Part shown: positions 56,913 to 64,000 of the stretch, in pieces
Layout of the letters: the number at the start of each line of letters is the position of its first letter
Numbering within the stretch: position 1 is the first letter of the stretch
From: Vallitalea guaymasensis
GTDB lineage: Bacteria; Bacillota; Clostridia; Lachnospirales; Vallitaleaceae
NCBI RefSeq assembly: GCF_018141425.1
Contig: NZ_CP058561.1
Span: 186,001 to 250,000, forward strand
DNA length: 64,000 nucleotides
Reading direction: 5' to 3'
Notes under the pieces: generated by a model
Database searches by the model: none
What the model saw: only the letters and a program-made list of their open reading frames with translations
What the model was told of the DNA's origin: nothing
Translations under genes and position numbers: made by a program

Positions 56913-58028
56913 TTATGCGTTTGACTTATTAAGTTTTCTTGATATTAATTTTGATAGTGTATTAAGTATTAAGATAAGAATTACTACGATTGATCCAATG
57001 GCACATGCCATACCTATGTCCCCTTGTTCCTCTGCTACAGCATAAGCTTTAACTGTTAATGTCGCTCCAGATGAAAATAGGTTATTAGGTACTCTAGCTA
57101 CCGTACCTGCAGTAAGTAACAATGCTGCTGATTCTCCTACAATTCTTCCTATACTAAGTATAATTGCCACAACTATTCCTGATACAGCATTTGGTAATAT
57201 TACCTTTCTGATAGTTTGTAACTTAGTTGCTCCTAGACCTAATGAACCTTCTCTATAGGAATTGGGTATAGCCTTAAGTGATTCCTCAGTCTGTCTGATG
57301 ATGACTGGCAATAATATAATACTAAGTGTTAACGAACCAGCCAAGATAGAATAGTTGAATTTTAAGAATATCACAAAGAAAATCATTCCAAATAGTCCAA
57401 ATATGATTGATGGAATACCTGCCAAACTTTCTGTAGCGAATCGTATTAATCTTACTAATCTACCAGGTTTCGCATACTCAGTTAAATATATAGCAGCAAA
57501 GATACCAATGGGACATGCAACTATCAATGATAATAATATTGTCAACAAAGTAGTTATAAGCATAGGAAATATTCCTTCACCTTTATTGGTTACTTTGACT
57601 AAGATAGTATCTGTGTCAACATTATTTATAACCTCATTCAGTTCTAAGGCTGTTAAGTTCTCTACTGATTTCCCACCAACTTTTTTGATTATATCTCCCT
57701 TTCTCAGCTTGAATGGTTCACCTTTTTTATCCACTGCTTCCTTAGCCTTTGAAGACTTGTCAATAGATGTTATAACAGGATAATTAGTATCCTCATATTC
57801 TTTTATTTCCAAATCAATCCCTAACTTATTATTTGTACTATTTTCAGAAACCGGTATAGTTACATAAGTAGTTTTTGAATCATAATCAGACGTTATGAAA
57901 TCCAGATTTACATATTTTAATCCGTTGACAAAAACAAATCCTATTATCCATAATAAAATTCCCACAGTAAAAGCTGTTGCCAGACCAATGAATCCGTACA
58001 TTATTTTGTCTTTTATACTTCTGTTCAT
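56913..58028 (-). CDS. pstA: Phosphate ABC permease PstA with PDZ-like insert
   Basis: Membrane permease of 371 residues, about 80-90 longer than usual PstA. The extra material lies between TM1 (about 10-35) and TM2 (about 152-172), in the outer loop at about 45-150. Its second part reads as a PDZ-like fold: NYPVITSIDKSSKA, then LRKGDIIKKVGGKSV and LTALELNEVI, ending TILVKV. The rest is a normal PstA, with EGSLGLGATKLQTIRKVILP as the EAA loop. The loop would face outside, beside PstS. ATG overlaps the pstC stop (TAATG). Confidence 0.93.
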   Translation of the reverse strand: MNRSIKDKIMYGFIGLATAFTVGILLWIIGFVFVNGLKYVNLDFITSDYDSKTTYVTIPVSENSTNNKLGIDLEIKEYEDTNYPVITSIDKSSKAKEAVDKKGEPFKLRKGDIIKKVGGKSVENLTALELNEVINNVDTDTILVKVTNKGEGIFPMLITTLLTILLSLIVACPIGIFAAIYLTEYAKPGRLVRLIRFATESLAGIPSIIFGLFGMIFFVIFLKFNYSILAGSLTLSIILLPVIIRQTEESLKAIPNSYREGSLGLGATKLQTIRKVILPNAVSGIVVAIILSIGRIVGESAALLLTAGTVARVPNNLFSSGATLTVKAYAVAEEQGDIGMACAIGSIVVILILILNTLSKLISRKLNKSNA

Positions 58029-58996
58029 TATTTCTCTCCTGCCTTTGCTGTTATTCTATTTAAAATGAGATTAAGTATAATAATAAATATGAATAATACT
58101 ACTCCTGTGGAAAATAGTATCTCTTGATGCAATCCGAACGCATAACCCATCTCCATAGCAATATTAGTCGTAAGCGGTCTTATAGGGTCCCATATACTAG
58201 TTGGAATTCCAGCTATTGGATTACCAGCTACAAGCATTACTGCCATTGTTTCTCCTATGGCTCTACCTATACCAAGTACTACCCCTGCTAGAATACCTGA
58301 TTTAGCAGCTGGCAGTATGACTTTGAATATAGTTTGTATCTTGGACGCTCCCAAACCATAAGATCCTTCTATATATGCCTGTGGTACAGCATTTATTGCA
58401 CTTTCTGATATGGTTATGACAGTTGGTAATATCATGATTGTCAATACCATTATAACAGCTAATAATGATTGTCCTTGAGCTCTCGGAGAGATCTCCATAA
58501 TCTTAGGTACGATAATCCCAAGTCCAAAGACACCATAGATAACTGATGGTATACCAGCTAATAATTCTACTGCTGGTTTTATTATCCTTTTGATATTTTT
58601 TGGTGCTATCTGTGATATGAAAACAGCTGATAATATTCCTATTGGCACACCTATGATTATGGCTCCTACAGTAGCCATAAGTGAACCGCATATCATATAC
58701 AAGATGCCATATAAAGCACTATTAATATCATCATTAGGTCTCCACTGGGTACCTGTCAAAAAATCAACTAAGCTATATGTTCCTTCAGCATTACCAGAGA
58801 AAAATGGTTGTAATCCTTTGTAGAACACAAAAAAAGTTATAGCCGCTACACAAATAACTGCTATACATGCATTAAGTAAAAACATTTTTCTAGCTACTGA
58901 CTCAAGCAATTCACGTCTTTTATCTATTTTCATATCAAATGTTTTATTATCCGTTGTTTTATTTTTTTCTTCTATCATATTTAAATTTATATCCAT
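58028..58996 (-). CDS. pstC: Phosphate ABC permease PstC
   Basis: 322-residue permease partner of PstA. An N-terminal polar stretch of about 35 residues precedes TM1; six membrane segments; EAA loop EGSYGLGASKIQTIFKVILP; AIGETMAVMLVAGNPIAG typical of PstC. AGGAGAAAG precedes the ATG. Confidence 0.95.
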   Translation of the reverse strand: MDINLNMIEEKNKTTDNKTFDMKIDKRRELLESVARKMFLLNACIAVICVAAITFFVFYKGLQPFFSGNAEGTYSLVDFLTGTQWRPNDDINSALYGILYMICGSLMATVGAIIIGVPIGILSAVFISQIAPKNIKRIIKPAVELLAGIPSVIYGVFGLGIIVPKIMEISPRAQGQSLLAVIMVLTIMILPTVITISESAINAVPQAYIEGSYGLGASKIQTIFKVILPAAKSGILAGVVLGIGRAIGETMAVMLVAGNPIAGIPTSIWDPIRPLTTNIAMEMGYAFGLHQEILFSTGVVLFIFIIILNLILNRITAKAGEK

Positions 58997-59062
58997 ACAT
59001 CTTTCTCCTAACCTAAACGATATATAAAACGAAAGAACAAATCAATAATTTTAAATCAAGCA

Positions 59063-59094
59063 AAGGAGCTGTCTCATATACTGGACAACCCCTT
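59063..59094 (-). terminator. Attenuator-like hairpin between pstS and pstC
   Basis: AAGGGGTTGTC pairs, with two wobbles, to GACAGCTCCTT, 11 bases past the pstS stop. No strong T-run, so it probably protects pstS mRNA or gives partial termination, allowing more binding protein than transporter. Confidence 0.65.
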
Positions 59095-59104
59095 ATATGA
59101 TTTA

Positions 59105-60040
59105 TTAATTTACTTTGATACCGCCTTTTTCTTCTACGATATTCTGACCTTCAGGACTTAGTATGAAATCTACAAAAGCTTTACTTTCTTTTGTCATATT
59201 CTCTTCTTTATATATTAGTAAGAATGGTCTTGATATACTGTAATCTCCACTAACAACATTTTCTGAAGTAGGCTCGACTCCATCAATTTTGAAAGGTTTT
59301 ACTGTATCGTTTATATAAGTGAAAGATACATATCCTATAGCTTTATCATTTTTAGCAACAGTAGTCTGAACATTTCCGTTTCCTTTAGCAATTATAGCTT
59401 TTTCTGTTAATGCATCTTCAAAATCAACTATTTCTTCAAAAGCTCCTCTTGTTCCAGAACCATCTTCTCTTGAAACAACCACTATTTCTTCATCTTTTCC
59501 GCCAACATCTTTCCAATTAGTGATTTCGCCTTTGTAGATTGCTTGCACTTGTTCCTTAGTCAATTCGCTGACTCCATTACTTGGATGAGTTATAACAGCA
59601 ACACCATCATATGCGATAGCAACTTCTGTTAATCCCCAAGTCTTTTCTTCTGTCTTAAGGTTTCTTGAAGCTGTACCAAGAATAGTTACACCGTCTTTTG
59701 CATTTTTAACTCCGTTTGATGAACCAATTCCTTCATAAGTAATTTCTACATCTGGGTTAAGTGCCATAAATTCTTCAGCTGTTGCAATTCCAATTTTTTC
59801 AACAGATGTTGAACCTGAAACTGAAACTAAACCACTTAATTTATCATCTTGCTCTGTATCTTTATTATTGTCTGTATCAGTATTAGAGTCCGTGTTATTG
59901 TCTTTATTGTTATCTACGCTGCTACTTGGTTTATTGTCATCAGCTGTTGTTTTGCTGTCTGTATCACTTTTACATCCTGCAAAAGCTAACATAGATACAA
60001 CTATAAGTGCTACCATTAATACATTTCTAAATTTTTTCAT
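59105..60040 (-). CDS. pstS: Phosphate-binding lipoprotein PstS
   Basis: 311-residue phosphate receptor. Lipobox MLAFAGC near 22; a low-complexity Asp/Asn/Thr/Ser/Lys linker (about 24-67) lifts the domain off the membrane. The phosphate site includes GSTSVEKIG, SREDGSGTRGAFEE and the C-terminal FLLIYKEEN region. GGGAGG precedes the ATG. First gene of pstSCAB-phoU-phoPR, with PHO boxes upstream. Confidence 0.95.
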   Translation of the reverse strand: MKKFRNVLMVALIVVSMLAFAGCKSDTDSKTTADDNKPSSSVDNNKDNNTDSNTDTDNNKDTEQDDKLSGLVSVSGSTSVEKIGIATAEEFMALNPDVEITYEGIGSSNGVKNAKDGVTILGTASRNLKTEEKTWGLTEVAIAYDGVAVITHPSNGVSELTKEQVQAIYKGEITNWKDVGGKDEEIVVVSREDGSGTRGAFEEIVDFEDALTEKAIIAKGNGNVQTTVAKNDKAIGYVSFTYINDTVKPFKIDGVEPTSENVVSGDYSISRPFLLIYKEENMTKESKAFVDFILSPEGQNIVEEKGGIKVN

Positions 60041-60135
60041 TTACTTTGTCCTCCCAATTATTATTAATATAATAATTCACGTTTTATTTTTTTGTTATTT
60101 AATACATATATAATGTAACACCTATCTGTTAAAGC

Positions 60136-60175
60136 AATATAATGCTTATGTTAAATCTATGTAAAGTCATGTGAA
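60136..60175 (-). promoter_or_regulatory. PHO box and promoter of pstS
   Basis: On the minus strand TTCACA, TTTACA and TTAACA begin 10 and 11 bases apart (60175 to about 60149), followed by a TATATT-like -10 (60136-60141). The TTAACA-type repeat at helical-turn spacing is the PhoP binding pattern known from Bacillus, and it takes the place of a -35 box. Confidence 0.75.
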
Positions 60176-60231
60176 TCCATATAAAAACAGGTAATCAACA
60201 TATTAGAATTAGTAATTAACTAAAAAAAGAT

Positions 60232-60272
60232 AAAAAAAAGCCCTGAATAATTTAATATAAATTATTCAAGGC
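60232..60272 (-). terminator. Terminator after guaB
   Basis: GCCTTGAATAATTTA / TAAATTATTCAGGGC, one wobble, followed by TTTTTTTT on the minus strand, 27 bases past the guaB stop. A textbook intrinsic terminator. Confidence 0.93.
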
Positions 60273-60298
60273 AGTTATTATTTTATATTTACATTCTA

Positions 60299-61810
<1,512 letters not shown>

Positions 61811-62005
61811 TTATATTGTAATAATAGAAATATAATTATTTATTATTAAAGATTAGGAATACATTATCCCTAACCTCTTTATTTTATAGCAGGAAATAAT
61901 ATGATAACTATAAGTAACTCCCACTACTTAATAATATATATTTTGTGAGTTTAACAAAAATCCTCTTATTTGTCAACATTAATTATTAATTTTGTTAAAT
62001 ATTTT

Positions 62006-62515
62006 TTAGTACTGCATTATTTTTCTTGGAATATATTTTTTTATTGCTTTTAACATTTTTTCATTAGGTTCAAGGATAAGCTTTTCTCTTTTACCATTTC
62101 TGACTATCATTGCTGCGTAAGTATTATTGTTGTTAGTACCACTACTGCAATCAATAACCTTTTCGTAATTTGACAATTCACTAGCATGGTCCTTGCTATT
62201 AACTGGTGCCATAATCTCTATTTTCCTTACATCAATAGATATAAATTTTTTTCTTTTATTCTTGTTGAAGATTTTATCGATATCCAAATCACCACTTGTA
62301 AAAATATACTCGAATTCTACGTTAAGTCTTCTCATCAAGAAAACCGCACCAAATATGATAACTAACGCTATAGGTATAAGAAAACCTACTAAAACAGGTA
62401 CCATTGAACAGACCATAATCAATACTATAGCACCTATAATTATCGCTACTCTAATAAGATTATCTTTTAGAGAATTGCTTTTTTCAACTAATTGTTCATT
62501 AAATATATCACCCAT
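62006..62515 (-). CDS. DUF6106-like membrane protein
   Basis: 169-residue protein: N-terminal FNEQLVEKSNSLKDNLIRV, two close hydrophobic segments (about 22-40 and 43-62), then a soluble part with FEYIFTSGDLDIDKIFNKNK. The pattern fits DUF6106, a clostridial family of unknown function, but I cannot be certain. AGGAGGAAAAG precedes the ATG. The gene lies alone between groEL and guaB. Confidence 0.65.
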   Translation of the reverse strand: MGDIFNEQLVEKSNSLKDNLIRVAIIIGAIVLIMVCSMVPVLVGFLIPIALVIIFGAVFLMRRLNVEFEYIFTSGDLDIDKIFNKNKRKKFISIDVRKIEIMAPVNSKDHASELSNYEKVIDCSSGTNNNNTYAAMIVRNGKREKLILEPNEKMLKAIKKYIPRKIMQY

Positions 62516-62695
62516 ACTTTTCCTCCTATGTTTAAATTGCTATCTGCGCTGTAAAATAATAATTAATGAATACATTGTACAATTACATCCATTATATAAC
62601 AATACTCTTCACTATACAACCATAAAAACTGAATACCTTTAATTCCTAATATAGAATTTTTCATTAAATATAAAACATATATTGTATAAAATCAC

Positions 62696-62721
62696 AAAAG
62701 CCATCAGCGTTAACTGATGGC
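62696..62721 (-). terminator. Terminator after groEL
   Basis: GCCATCAG / CTGATGGC with a 6-base loop and TTTTG on the minus strand, 26 bases past the groEL stop. Confidence 0.85.
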
Positions 62722-62746
62722 ATTCGTAAAATAATTATTTATTTAA

Positions 62747-64000
<1,254 letters not shown>

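Noticed and set aside
61914-61935. Second copy of the guaA 3' end as attachment site near guaB
   Set aside because: Only a 9-base match (ACTCCCACT), on the far side of many core genes, so chance is more likely.

Overview
The window is AT-rich DNA with strong AGGAGG-type ribosome binding sites, several TTG and GTG start codons, and a gene set typical of anaerobic Clostridia: pyruvate formate-lyase, Era with YqzL, GMP synthase and IMP dehydrogenase, GroEL, a Gram-positive style pst-pho cluster, lipoprotein solute-binding proteins and GH65/GH51 enzymes. A free-living, carbohydrate-fermenting member of Lachnospirales or a Vallitalea-like lineage is a reasonable guess, but no rRNA or tRNA gene is present to settle it. 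Most genes lie on the minus strand.

Layout. 0-7 kb: a two-component pair, a gamma-class carbonic anhydrase homologue and two paralogous chemoreceptors. 7-10.5 kb: flavin reductase, DUF985 cupin and a large lipoprotein of unknown role. 10.6-15 kb: uxaC-kdgA-kdgK for hexuronate breakdown, with a LacI-type regulator and two copies of one palindromic operator. 15-20 kb: yqzL (a 52-codon gene), era, an M16C peptidase and free methionine-R-sulfoxide reductase. 20-24 kb: a three-gene ABC exporter, a cold-shock protein and two paralogous 55-residue ribbon-helix-helix proteins. 24-30 kb: pflB-purH behind a ZTP (pfl-motif) riboswitch, and a frameshifted NCS2 purine permease. 30-36 kb: a DUF3307 membrane protein, a decayed ATPase gene, a GH51 arabinofuranosidase, and truncated YkvA and Fic genes, which together look like a scar of repeated insertion and deletion. 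36-41.4 kb: a small integrative mobilizable element (tnpV, MobV relaxase, RepA-like ATPase, MobC, damaged tyrosine integrase, excisionase, XRE repressor). 41.8-43.7 kb: two unassigned cargo genes, a membrane-anchored JAMM/JAB-domain protein and an HNH nuclease-like protein, ending at the 3' end of guaA, a known integration hotspot. 45.8-52.8 kb: a sugar ABC importer, a second LacI regulator and a GH65 phosphorylase that share a GCAAnCGnTTGC palindrome. 52.9-60.2 kb: pstSCAB-phoU-phoP-phoR with PHO boxes in front of pstS; PstA carries an unusual PDZ-like insert. 60.3-64 kb: guaB, a DUF6106-like membrane protein and the 3' part of groEL.

The most interesting unexplained material is (1) the JAMM plus HNH pair beside the mobile element, a candidate defence or conflict module; (2) a set of intergenic long palindromes with nested inner hairpins at about 22.8, 24.1, 29.9, 33.0 and 43.8 kb, which share architecture but not sequence; (3) the PDZ-like insert in PstA; and (4) a coding-like frame without a start codon directly after one of the RHH genes. 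The ZTP riboswitch is a known class but gives a clear regulatory story: pyruvate formate-lyase and AICAR transformylase would both be switched on when one-carbon supply falls.
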